From Streptomyces bacillaris (lineage in GTDB: Bacteria > Actinomycetota > Actinomycetes > Streptomycetales > Streptomycetaceae), in NCBI RefSeq assembly GCF_003268675.1, contig NZ_CP029378.1:992001-1056000 (forward strand): a stretch of 64,000 nt of DNA. Direction: 5' to 3'. The notes beneath the pieces are model-generated. The model was not told the DNA's origin. It saw nothing but the letters and a program-made list of their open reading frames with translations, and made no database searches. The stretch's first letter is position 1. Every line of letters starts with the position of its first letter. The position numbers and the translations under genes were made by a program. Shown here in pieces: positions 56,047-62,900 of this stretch.

Positions 56047-56885
56047 GGCTCCACCAGCCCGTCGTAGGCGTCGGGCCGTCGGTCACGGTAGAAGGCCCAC
56101 TGCCGGCGGACCTCCTCGATCAGACCGAAGTCCAGGTCCCGGACGAGGAGTTCCTCCTCTTTGTCGCTGGCGACGTCCCCGACGAACTGACCGCGCGGGT
56201 CGACGAAGTAGCTGGTGCCGTAGAAGTCGTTGTCGCCGTACTCCTCCTGGCCGACGCGGTTGATCGCGGCGACGAAGTACTCGTTGGCGACGGCGGACGC
56301 GGGCTGTTCCAGCTGCCAGAGGTAGGCGGAGAGACCGCGCGAGGTGGCGGACGGGTTGTAGACCAACTGGGCTCCGTTGAGTCCGAGTTGACGCCACCCC
56401 TCGGGGAAGTGCCGGTCGTAGCAGATGTAGACGCCGACCTTGCCGACGGCCGTGTCGAAGACCGGCCAGCCGGCGTTCCCGGGCTTGAAGTAGTACTTCT
56501 CCCAGAACCCCTTCACCTGCGGGATGTGGTGCTTGCGGTACTTGCCGAGGTAGGAGCCGTCGGCGTCGATCACGGCGGCGGTGTTGTAGTAGAAGCCGGA
56601 CTGCTCGACCTCGAAGACCGGGACCACGATGACCATGCCGGTCTCCCGGGCGAGGTCCTGCATCCGGCGGACGGTCGGCCCGTCCGGGACCGGCTCGGCC
56701 CAGCGGTAGTGCTCGGGCTCCTGGACCTGGCAGAAGTAGGGGGCGTTGAACACCTCCTGGAACCCGATGACCTTCGCCCCCTGCCGGGCGGCCTCGCGCG
56801 CATGCTCCTCATGCTTGGCGATCATGGATTCGGTGTCGCCGGTCCAGGTCGCCTGGACGAGTGCGGCGCGTACGACGTGGGACAT
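56043..56885 (-). CDS. N-carbamoyl-beta-alanine amidohydrolase (beta-ureidopropionase, nitrilase superfamily)
   Basis: A 280-residue carbon-nitrogen hydrolase with the Glu-Lys-Cys triad: E44 in GFQEVF, K118 in YRKHHIP and C155 in ICYDRHFPEGWR. The sequences TSYFVDPRGQFV and the length fit the beta-ureidopropionase/N-carbamoylputrescine amidase group. It hydrolyses the dihydropyrimidinase product to CO2, NH3 and beta-alanine. It is the first gene of the operon; the operator-like palindrome at 56929 is about 45 bases upstream. Confidence 0.92.
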   Translation of the reverse strand: MSHVVRAALVQATWTGDTESMIAKHEEHAREAARQGAKVIGFQEVFNAPYFCQVQEPEHYRWAEPVPDGPTVRRMQDLARETGMVIVVPVFEVEQSGFYYNTAAVIDADGSYLGKYRKHHIPQVKGFWEKYYFKPGNAGWPVFDTAVGKVGVYICYDRHFPEGWRQLGLNGAQLVYNPSATSRGLSAYLWQLEQPASAVANEYFVAAINRVGQEEYGDNDFYGTSYFVDPRGQFVGDVASDKEEELLVRDLDFGLIEEVRRQWAFYRDRRPDAYDGLVEP

Positions 56886-57213
56886 GAGCTGCTCCTTCGA
56901 CGCGGCGTCAGAGAGCCTCTACGCGATTTCTACGCACGTAGATCGGTGCATGGATGGAGAACGTAAGCCCCTCCGTGCGGCGGGGCAAGACCATCGCCGT
57001 GAACCGGCTGAGTCGATCATGTTTCGCACCCGAGCGGTCCACAACGGCCACGGTACGCATCATTCCCCGCACCCGGTGGTGTCTCCGGCCGATCGGGGTG
57101 GTAGTTGCCCTGAAGTGCGCTCCAGCTCGTAGCCTCCGGGGCGTCAGGGCACCGCGGGCGTCACCAGGGGCGGGACCGTCGCCGCGGGGCGGCGGCCGAG
57201 CGAAAGGACCTTC
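56886..57213. promoter_or_regulatory. Divergent promoter region of the pyrimidine operon and aldo/keto reductase
   Basis: 328 bases without a gene. TCTACGCACGTAGA (56929-56942) is a near-perfect 14-bp palindrome. TCTACGC also recurs 11 bases to its left (56918), making a likely repressor site over the minus-strand promoter. The rest, up to the aldo/keto reductase start at 57214 (preceded by GAAAGGA), shows nothing else clear. No regulator gene is adjacent. Confidence 0.45.
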
Positions 57214-58263
57214 ATGCGGTACACACTCTTCGGCAGGACCGGGCTGCGCGTCAGCGAGCTGGCGCTGGGCGCCATGACCCTGGGCCGCCACGAATCCGGC
57301 CACACGGCCGTACGGGAGACCTCCGGGCGGATTCTCGACGCCTACCTGGAGGCGGGCGGGAACTTCGTGGACACGGCCGACGTCTACGCGGCCGGCGCCT
57401 CCGAGACCGTGCTCGGGGAGCTGCTGGACGAGGACCGCCGGGACACGCTCGTCCTGGCCAGCAAGTACACCTGCGCCACCCGGCCCGGCGACGTCAACTC
57501 CGGCGGCAACCACCGCAAGAACCTGGTGCAGTCCGTGGAGGCCAGCCTCCGGCGGCTGCGCACCGACCGGCTGGACGTCCTCTGGGTGCACGCCCGGGAC
57601 CACTTCACCCCGGTGGAGGAGGTCATGCGCGCGCTCGACGACCTGGTCCGGAGCGGCAAGGTGCTGTACGTGGGCGTGTCGGACTGGGCCGCCTGGGAGA
57701 TCGCCCAGGCCAGTACGGTGGCCGAGCTGCGCGGCTGGACCCCCTTCACCGGTTCGCAACTCCGCTACAGCCTGCTGGAGCGGACCCCGGAGCGCGAACT
57801 GCTCCCGCAGGCCCGCGCCTTCGACCAGGCCGTCTTCGCGTGGAGCCCGCTCGCCCGGGGCCGCCTCACGGGCCGCCGGGAGGAGACCGCGCCGGACGCC
57901 TGGGACGACGAGGCGGAGCGGCGCGCCCGGGAGACCGTGCGGGCCGTCGTCGAGATCGCCCGGGAGGGTGGCTGGAGCCCGGCGGCCGTGGCCCTCGCCT
58001 GGCTGCGCGGCCGCCCGGGGAACATCGTCCCGATCCTCGGCCCGTCCAGGCCGGACCACCTCACCGAGGCCCTCGGCTGCCTGGAGGTGCGGCTGGACGT
58101 GGACGCCATGGGCCGGCTCGACACGGTGAGCCGGGTGCCGCTGGGCTTCCCGCACGACTTCCTGCGCGAGGACGAGGTACGCAAGACGGTGTACGGGGAC
58201 CGCTGGACGGCCATCGAGGACCGGCGCTCGGCCCATCGCCGTACGGTCTTCGGGGCGATCTGA
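57214..58263 (+). CDS. Aldo/keto reductase
   Basis: A 349-residue NADPH-linked (alpha/beta)8 reductase. It starts MRYTLFGRTGLRVSELALGAMTLGR. The tetrad is visible as D in FVDTADVYA, Y in the same motif, K in LASKYT and H in LDVLWVHARD. The C-terminal cofactor-binding stretch is PGNIVPILGPSRPDHLTEAL. Family members reduce aldehydes or ketones; the substrate is unknown. It stands alone, divergent from the pyrimidine operon. Confidence 0.9.
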   Translation: MRYTLFGRTGLRVSELALGAMTLGRHESGHTAVRETSGRILDAYLEAGGNFVDTADVYAAGASETVLGELLDEDRRDTLVLASKYTCATRPGDVNSGGNHRKNLVQSVEASLRRLRTDRLDVLWVHARDHFTPVEEVMRALDDLVRSGKVLYVGVSDWAAWEIAQASTVAELRGWTPFTGSQLRYSLLERTPERELLPQARAFDQAVFAWSPLARGRLTGRREETAPDAWDDEAERRARETVRAVVEIAREGGWSPAAVALAWLRGRPGNIVPILGPSRPDHLTEALGCLEVRLDVDAMGRLDTVSRVPLGFPHDFLREDEVRKTVYGDRWTAIEDRRSAHRRTVFGAI

Positions 58264-58396
58264 GGCTCTCGGGGGCGCTCCGAGGTTCTCCGCACCGCCG
58301 CGCCGGTGAGGCGGGCGGGGCCGTCGGCCGTGAGCCGGATGGGGGCTGCGGTCTCCCGAGGGCTGCTGCCCGGGGGCGCTCGTCCCCCTGCCCGCC

Positions 58397-59941
58397 TCAC
58401 ACCCCCGGCACGCCCGCCACCCGCAGTGCGTGGACCAGGTCCCACTCCCGCTCCACCGACACCTCGCGGGCCGCCGCCAGCAGCTGCGGCAGGATGCGGT
58501 GGCCCCCGTCGCCGCCCGCGATCCCGGCCGCCTCCTGGGGCGTACGTACGCGGACGAAGGCGCCGAGCAGCGCCCGTGCCTCGGCCCCGTGGCCCGCCCC
58601 GTCCAGGGCCAGTACCGCTTCGGCCACCTCGGCGGCGGGTCTCGCCACGCCCTGCCGGAGCAGCAGCCCGCAGTCGTCGTCCCGGCCCGCCGAGGCCAGC
58701 GCGCCCGCCGCCGCGGCGAACCCGGCGGGCGGCAGCGAGGACGCCTCCCAGAGCAGGGTCGTCCAGTCGGCGGCGAGCCCGGCCCGGTGCAGGGCGACCG
58801 CCAGCACCGGCAGCCGGGGCGCGGGCCAGGCCGCCACCTCGCAGAGCACGACATGGGCCTCGCCGCTGCGCCCCGCCGTACGGAGGCGGACCAGCCGTTC
58901 GACGGCGGCGACCACGGCCGCACCCGCCGCCGGGTCCGGCTCCGGCGCGGCGACGCGGACGCGTGCTTCCGGCTCCCCCGCCGCGCCGCCGCCGAACCGG
59001 GCGCCGCGCGGGGCGGAGCCGCCCTCCGCCGGGGGCGCGGGCAGCACGGGAACGGGCGAGGGCGCGTACGCGGTCCCCTCCCCCTCGTCGTCCACATCGA
59101 GCCCGGCGAACCGTGCGCCCCGCGGCTTCTTGCGCCTGGGCGCGGGGGCGGGGGCGGGTCCGGGACCGGCGGCGGAACCGGTCCCGGACCCGGACCTGCG
59201 GGACGACCGGGAGCGCGCCGAGGGTTCAGTGGCCGGTTCATGTTCGGGGGCCGGTTCACCTCCCCGTACGGATTCCGGTACGGGCTCCGCCATCGGTACG
59301 GGCTCCGGTGCCGCCCCCGGAACGGGCTCCGGCGCCTCCCCGCCCCAACTCGCCCGGCCGCGCCCCGTCCAGGCCTCGGCCCCCTCCCCCGTCCTCGACC
59401 GGGGAACCGTGACCGCCGCCAGCCGCCCCCGCAGCTCCGCGCATCGGGCCGCCGCGCGCCGGTGGTCGTCCTGCGCCCAGGCCAGCGCCTCCGCCGCGGC
59501 CGGGTCCACGCCCACCGGTCCGGCCGCCCCGGCCGCCCCGGCCGCCCCCGTCGGCCCGGCGGCTCCCGCCGCCCCCGCCGTACGCAGCCGCTCCGCCGCC
59601 CGGCCCTGCTCGCGGATCATCAACTCCAGCCGGTGGACCAGCTCCTGGCGTCCGCCGAGCCGCCGGTCATGGGCCGCGGCGGAGGCGGAGTAGAGCGCGG
59701 CGGTCCGCACCGAGACCCGCTCGGCCACGTGCGTACCGTGCAGTGCGGCCAGGTCCGCGAGCAGTGACTCCACGACGTCCCAGGGCGGTATCTCCACCCC
59801 GTCGAGGCAGGACCGCATCCCTTGCGGGTCGCGCCGGGTGAAGACCCCGTACCACCCGCTTCCGGGGTCGAGCCGTGCCGTCAGTTCTCGTAGATACTGC
59901 GCGAACGTGCCTACATCCACCGCTTGTTGACGCACCGTCAT
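58397..59941 (-). CDS. Conserved Streptomyces protein with low-complexity centre
   Basis: A 514-residue protein of unknown function. Residues 1-110 are folded and resemble the short XRE-like N-terminal domain of other Streptomyces proteins (TFAQYLRELTARLDPGSGWYGVFTRRDPQGMRSCLDG). Residues 125-145 are Ala/Gly/Pro repeats. Residues 200-300 are Pro/Glu/Ser-rich and disordered. Residues 320-514 are helical repeats (VAAVERLVRLRTAGRSGEAHVVL). No catalytic motif is seen, and no signal or membrane segment. It is preceded by its own ATG at 59941. Confidence 0.65.
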   Translation of the reverse strand: MTVRQQAVDVGTFAQYLRELTARLDPGSGWYGVFTRRDPQGMRSCLDGVEIPPWDVVESLLADLAALHGTHVAERVSVRTAALYSASAAAHDRRLGGRQELVHRLELMIREQGRAAERLRTAGAAGAAGPTGAAGAAGAAGPVGVDPAAAEALAWAQDDHRRAAARCAELRGRLAAVTVPRSRTGEGAEAWTGRGRASWGGEAPEPVPGAAPEPVPMAEPVPESVRGGEPAPEHEPATEPSARSRSSRRSGSGTGSAAGPGPAPAPAPRRKKPRGARFAGLDVDDEGEGTAYAPSPVPVLPAPPAEGGSAPRGARFGGGAAGEPEARVRVAAPEPDPAAGAAVVAAVERLVRLRTAGRSGEAHVVLCEVAAWPAPRLPVLAVALHRAGLAADWTTLLWEASSLPPAGFAAAAGALASAGRDDDCGLLLRQGVARPAAEVAEAVLALDGAGHGAEARALLGAFVRVRTPQEAAGIAGGDGGHRILPQLLAAAREVSVEREWDLVHALRVAGVPGV

Positions 59942-60115
59942 CGCCGCTCTCGCCGACTGTGGACTTCGACTGGAGCCTTCCAGTCCGCAGGCATTCGACC
60001 GCAGGTGTGTTACGGGGCGGCTACGCGCGGCTTTCGTCCGCGCTGCGGCGGGCGCACGGCACCGGCGCCGTGCGCCCCCCTCCGCACGCGAGGGCGGCCG
60101 GGGACGGAGCCGGGC

Positions 60116-60496
60116 TCAGAAGGTGACGGCGATCCCGGTGTGCGGGCGCTTGCCGAGGCGGGCGACGGTGGCGGGCCAGTCGACGAGCCAGAACTTCCAG
60201 GTGTACTTGCGGGCGAGCAGCTTGCGTACCGCGCGCGTCTCCGCAGCGTCGAGGAGGCGCGCGGTGCCCACGGCGCTCGGGGCGCCCTCCGCGATCCGGC
60301 CGCGCACATCGCAGACGGTGACGGTGACGGCGGTGTTGTTCCGGAGCCGTTTGACCTTCCACGAGTCGGAGCGGGTCCAGACGTACAGCACCTCGCCGTC
60401 GACAGCGGCCCAGACGGGCGTGGCGACGGGCGTGCCGTCCTTCCGGTACGTGGTCAGGCTGACGTATTCGCTGCGCTCGAAGTCCTGGAGAGTCAC
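60116..60496 (-). CDS. PPOX-class, probably F420-dependent oxidoreductase (FDOR)
   Basis: A 126-residue split-beta-barrel flavin/F420-binding protein: YVSLTTYRKDGTPVATPVWAAVDGEVLYVWT, then KVKRLRNNTAVTVTVCDVRG. It belongs to the pyridoxamine-phosphate-oxidase-like group in which many actinobacterial members use F420. The start is the GTG at 60496 (TLQDFERS follows), with AGGG 8 bases before it; a GTG at 60514 is less likely. Substrate unknown. It lies 28 bases downstream of the XRE regulator gene on the same strand. Confidence 0.82.
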   Translation of the reverse strand: MTLQDFERSEYVSLTTYRKDGTPVATPVWAAVDGEVLYVWTRSDSWKVKRLRNNTAVTVTVCDVRGRIAEGAPSAVGTARLLDAAETRAVRKLLARKYTWKFWLVDWPATVARLGKRPHTGIAVTF

Positions 60497-60524
60497 GGAC
60501 GCGACCCTACGCACCGCACGGCCG

Positions 60525-60866
60525 TTACGCGATCAGGGGGACGACGGCGGGTTCGACCGGTCCGGCGGATCGGGCCGAACCGACGGATCCGGCGGACCGG
60601 GCAGGCCCGGAGGCCGCCGTGCCCTCCGGTCCGCAGCGGCCGAGCAGCTCGTCCAGGGAGAGGCCGAGGGCCCCGGCCAGCGCGGCGACCGTGAAGAAGG
60701 CGGGGGTGGGGGCGCGGCCGGTCTCGATCTTGCGGAGGGTCTCGGCGGAGATTCCCGCGCTCGCCGCGACGGCGACCATGCTGCGCTCCCCGCGCGCCTC
60801 ACGCAGGAGGCGCCCGAGACGTTCGCCGCGGAGGCGCTCTTCGGGGGTGAGAGGGGTGCGGACCAT
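60525..60866 (-). CDS. XRE-family transcriptional regulator
   Basis: A 113-residue regulator. The HTH is at residues 12-75 (RLGRLLREARGERSMVAVAASAGISAETLRKIETGRAPTPAFFTVAALAGALGLSLDELLG), standard for XRE/Cro. A short Ser/Ala/Gly tail completes it, with no sensor domain. It is divergent from a methionine aminopeptidase, and a perfect 13-bp inverted repeat between them is probably its operator. It may be cotranscribed with the flavin-fold gene at 60116. Confidence 0.88.
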   Translation of the reverse strand: MVRTPLTPEERLRGERLGRLLREARGERSMVAVAASAGISAETLRKIETGRAPTPAFFTVAALAGALGLSLDELLGRCGPEGTAASGPARSAGSVGSARSAGPVEPAVVPLIA

Positions 60867-60903
60867 GGCCCCACTCTACTACGCCCCACCATTCTTATAC
60901 CGT

Positions 60904-60936
60904 CATTACTATACCGCTTCGACCGGTATAGTAATG
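60904..60936. promoter_or_regulatory. Perfect 13-bp inverted repeat over a leaderless promoter
   Basis: CATTACTATACCG (60904-60916), a 7-base spacer and its exact complement CGGTATAGTAATG (60924-60936) lie between the XRE and aminopeptidase genes. The right arm contains TATAGT (60927-60932), 7 bases before the ATG at 60940, so the operator covers the -10 box. A further TATACCG at 60896-60902 repeats the core. On the other strand TATAAG (60895-60900) may serve the XRE gene. Confidence 0.7.
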
Positions 60937-60939
60937 GGC

Positions 60940-61707
60940 ATGGTGCACATCAAGACCGACACATCCATCGAGGCCATGCGCGACTCCGGCCGGGTCGTCG
61001 CCCAGATCCTGACCCGCGCCCGGGAGGTCGCGGCGGTCGGCGTGACCCCCCGCGAGCTGGACGAGGCGGCCCGCGAGGTGCTGCGCGAGGCGGGGGCCGC
61101 CTCCCCCTTCCTCGACTACAAGCCGCACTTCGCGCCCACCCCCTTCCCCGCCGTCATCTGCGTCTCCGTCAACGACGCCGTCGTCCACGGCATCCCCTCC
61201 GCCGAACCCCTGCGCGACGGCGACCTGGTCAGCGTGGACGCGGGCGCCCTGCTCGACGGCTGGGCGGGCGACGCGGCGGTCAGCTTCACCGTGGGCGAGC
61301 CCCGCCCCGCCGACACCCGGCTGATCGCCACGGCGGAGGCCGCCCTGGCGGCGGGCATCGGCGCGGCCGTCGTCGGCAACCGGATCGGGGACATCGCCCA
61401 CGCCATCGGCAAGGTCTGCCGGGCGGCGGGCTACGGCATCCTCGACGGCCACGGCGGCCACGGCATCGGCCGTTCGATGCACGAGGACCCGTCCGTGCCG
61501 AACGAGGGCCGCCCGGGACGCGGTATGCCGCTGCGCCACGGGATGGTCCTCGCCATCGAGCCGATGCTGCTCGCGGGCGGCCTGGACGAGTTCCGCCACG
61601 ACCCGGACGGCTGGACCCTGCGGACGACCGACGGCAGCCGGGCCGCGCACGCCGAGCACACGGTGGCCATCACGGACGACGGCCCCCGCGTGCTCACCGC
61701 ACTCTGA
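60940..61707 (+). CDS. map: Methionine aminopeptidase, type I
   Basis: A 255-residue type I enzyme that removes the initiator methionine. Metal ligands are intact: the two aspartates in SVDAGALLDGWAGDAAVSF, histidine in GHGGHGIGRSMHEDP, and glutamates in AIEPMLL and AEHTVAI. There is no N-terminal zinc-finger extension. No ribosome site is present; TATAGT 7 bases before ATG 60940 points to leaderless translation (ATG 60934 is in frame but lies inside the operator). Streptomyces usually has a housekeeping map near ribosomal genes, so this is likely a regulated paralogue. Confidence 0.88.
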   Translation: MVHIKTDTSIEAMRDSGRVVAQILTRAREVAAVGVTPRELDEAAREVLREAGAASPFLDYKPHFAPTPFPAVICVSVNDAVVHGIPSAEPLRDGDLVSVDAGALLDGWAGDAAVSFTVGEPRPADTRLIATAEAALAAGIGAAVVGNRIGDIAHAIGKVCRAAGYGILDGHGGHGIGRSMHEDPSVPNEGRPGRGMPLRHGMVLAIEPMLLAGGLDEFRHDPDGWTLRTTDGSRAAHAEHTVAITDDGPRVLTAL

Positions 61708-61726
61708 TCCGCGCTCAGGTCGCTCG

Positions 61727-61759
61727 GAACCCCCGGATCCCGCAGAGGCCCCGGGGTTC
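61727..61759. terminator. Bidirectional hairpin between map and chitosanase genes
   Basis: GAACCCCCGG pairs with CCCCGGGGTTC around a 12-base centre. CGCAGAGGCCCCGGG is also directly repeated (61741 and 61759). It lies between convergent genes. Confidence 0.45.
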
Positions 61760-61777
61760 GCAGAGGCCCCGGGCCGC

Positions 61778-62650
61778 TCAGCGCCCGACGAACGCCCTCG
61801 CCAGCTCCTCGCCCCTGCTCTCCGCCGTGGCGCGGCTCTCGATCGGGGAGATCCGGGAGTCCTTGAACGCGATGTACGTGACGCCGGACGCGGCCCCGCC
61901 CGTCGTCGGGTGGGGGTCGATGGACAGCTCCTCGGCCAGGGCATACGAGCCCTCCCCGATGATCCCGGCGGGCCCGGTGTCACCGATGACGGCGTACCGC
62001 ACCCTGCCCTCGTAGATCACGGCGACGACGCTGCCGCCGGTCAGCCCGGACTTCCGGTAGTCCCAGGTACGGCTCGGCGCCGGTACCACCACGAACGGCA
62101 GCGCGGCCGAGTCCAGGGGTTTGCCGCGCGAGCTGGTGAAGGCGGTCTGCGGCTGGAAGTAGGGGTCGGTCTTCTTGTTGCAGACCTTCGTCCGCCGCCC
62201 GTCGCAGTCGATGTCCATGTCCGCCTTCCAGAAGACGGCATCGCTGGTGGCGCAGACGGGAACGGTGGCCTTGGCGATGTTGGCGTCCGTACGGTACTTG
62301 CCCTGGGAGATCTGCCGGCAGGAGCGGACCTCCGCGAGCAGCTCCTCGGCGGTCACGGGGGCGTCGTCGGCCGGAACATCGGCCCGGGCGTCCGCCGTGG
62401 CATCGGTTCGGGCGTCCGCCGTGACCTCGGCCGGGGCATCCACCGTCGCGTCGGCCGGGACGCCCGGAGCCGGGTCCGCGAGGCCGTCGCCCGCCCACGC
62501 GTCCGGCAGGAGGCCGGCGCGCTCCCCCGGCGAGGTGTCCGGTGCGGGCCTGTGGGGCGTGGCGGTGGCGGGCAGTGCCGCGGGCCCGAGCAGGGCGGCG
62601 CCGCACACGGCGGAGGAGACGGCGGTCAGAGCGAACGTTCGGGTGCGCAT
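61778..62650 (-). CDS. Secreted chitosanase, glycoside hydrolase family 75
   Basis: A 290-residue exported protein. The signal peptide covers residues 1-30. An acidic Ala/Asp linker of roughly 60 residues follows, with repeats such as ADARTDATADARADV. The GH75 catalytic domain begins near residue 98: LAEVRSCRQISQGKY, then ADMDIDCDGRRTKVCN with the acidic residues expected in the active site. TWDYRKSGLTGGSVVAVIYEGRVRYAVIGDTGPAGIIGEGSYALAEEL is the most conserved run of the family. It cuts chitosan outside the cell. The linker may hold the enzyme to the surface or a partner. ATG 62650 start. Confidence 0.85.
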   Translation of the reverse strand: MRTRTFALTAVSSAVCGAALLGPAALPATATPHRPAPDTSPGERAGLLPDAWAGDGLADPAPGVPADATVDAPAEVTADARTDATADARADVPADDAPVTAEELLAEVRSCRQISQGKYRTDANIAKATVPVCATSDAVFWKADMDIDCDGRRTKVCNKKTDPYFQPQTAFTSSRGKPLDSAALPFVVVPAPSRTWDYRKSGLTGGSVVAVIYEGRVRYAVIGDTGPAGIIGEGSYALAEELSIDPHPTTGGAASGVTYIAFKDSRISPIESRATAESRGEELARAFVGR

Positions 62651-62742
62651 CGTGGGGACGGCCCTTCCAGTCGACCGGAGAGACCCGTCCGGGCCCCTCC
62701 TCTGCCGGCACGGGTTCGCCGGCGCTCCCTCCCCCGGCGGCC

Positions 62743-62781
62743 GGGCGGGCCGTACGCGGCGTCTCCGCGTACGGCCCGCCC
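62743..62781 (-). terminator. Strong terminator after the gamma-glutamyltransferase gene
   Basis: A perfect 17-bp stem (GGGCGGGCCGTACGCGG with its complement) closes a 5-base loop. It lies about 120 bases past the ggt stop and 93 bases before the chitosanase start. Confidence 0.8.
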
Positions 62782-62802
62782 GGCCGCCCCTTCTGCGAAA
62801 CC

Positions 62803-62855
62803 TTCGAGAACTCCGAGAACTCCGAGAACATCAGGAACTCAGGGAACTCGGGGAA
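62803..62855. repeat. Short GAACTCCGA-type tandem repeats
   Basis: Between the ggt stop and the 17-bp hairpin lies TCGAGAACTCCGAGAACTCC followed by GAGAACATC, GGAACTCAG, GGAACTCGG. This is an array of 9-base near-copies of GAACTCCGA, locally AT-richer than the surrounding DNA. Confidence 0.6.
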
Positions 62856-62900
62856 GCTGCCTCGTGGGACCGCCTCGCACGGCGGCCCCACGAGGCCGGG

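Noticed and set aside
53225-56086. Single frame extending dihydropyrimidinase to 953 codons
   Set aside because: The extra N-terminal part is antisense-type Arg/Pro/Gly sequence through the aminotransferase region; the ATG at 54625 with GGAGG is the real start.
57840-59767. Long plus-strand frames over 57.8-59.8 kb
   Set aside because: They are shadows of the aldo/keto reductase and of the minus-strand low-complexity gene; no domain recognised.
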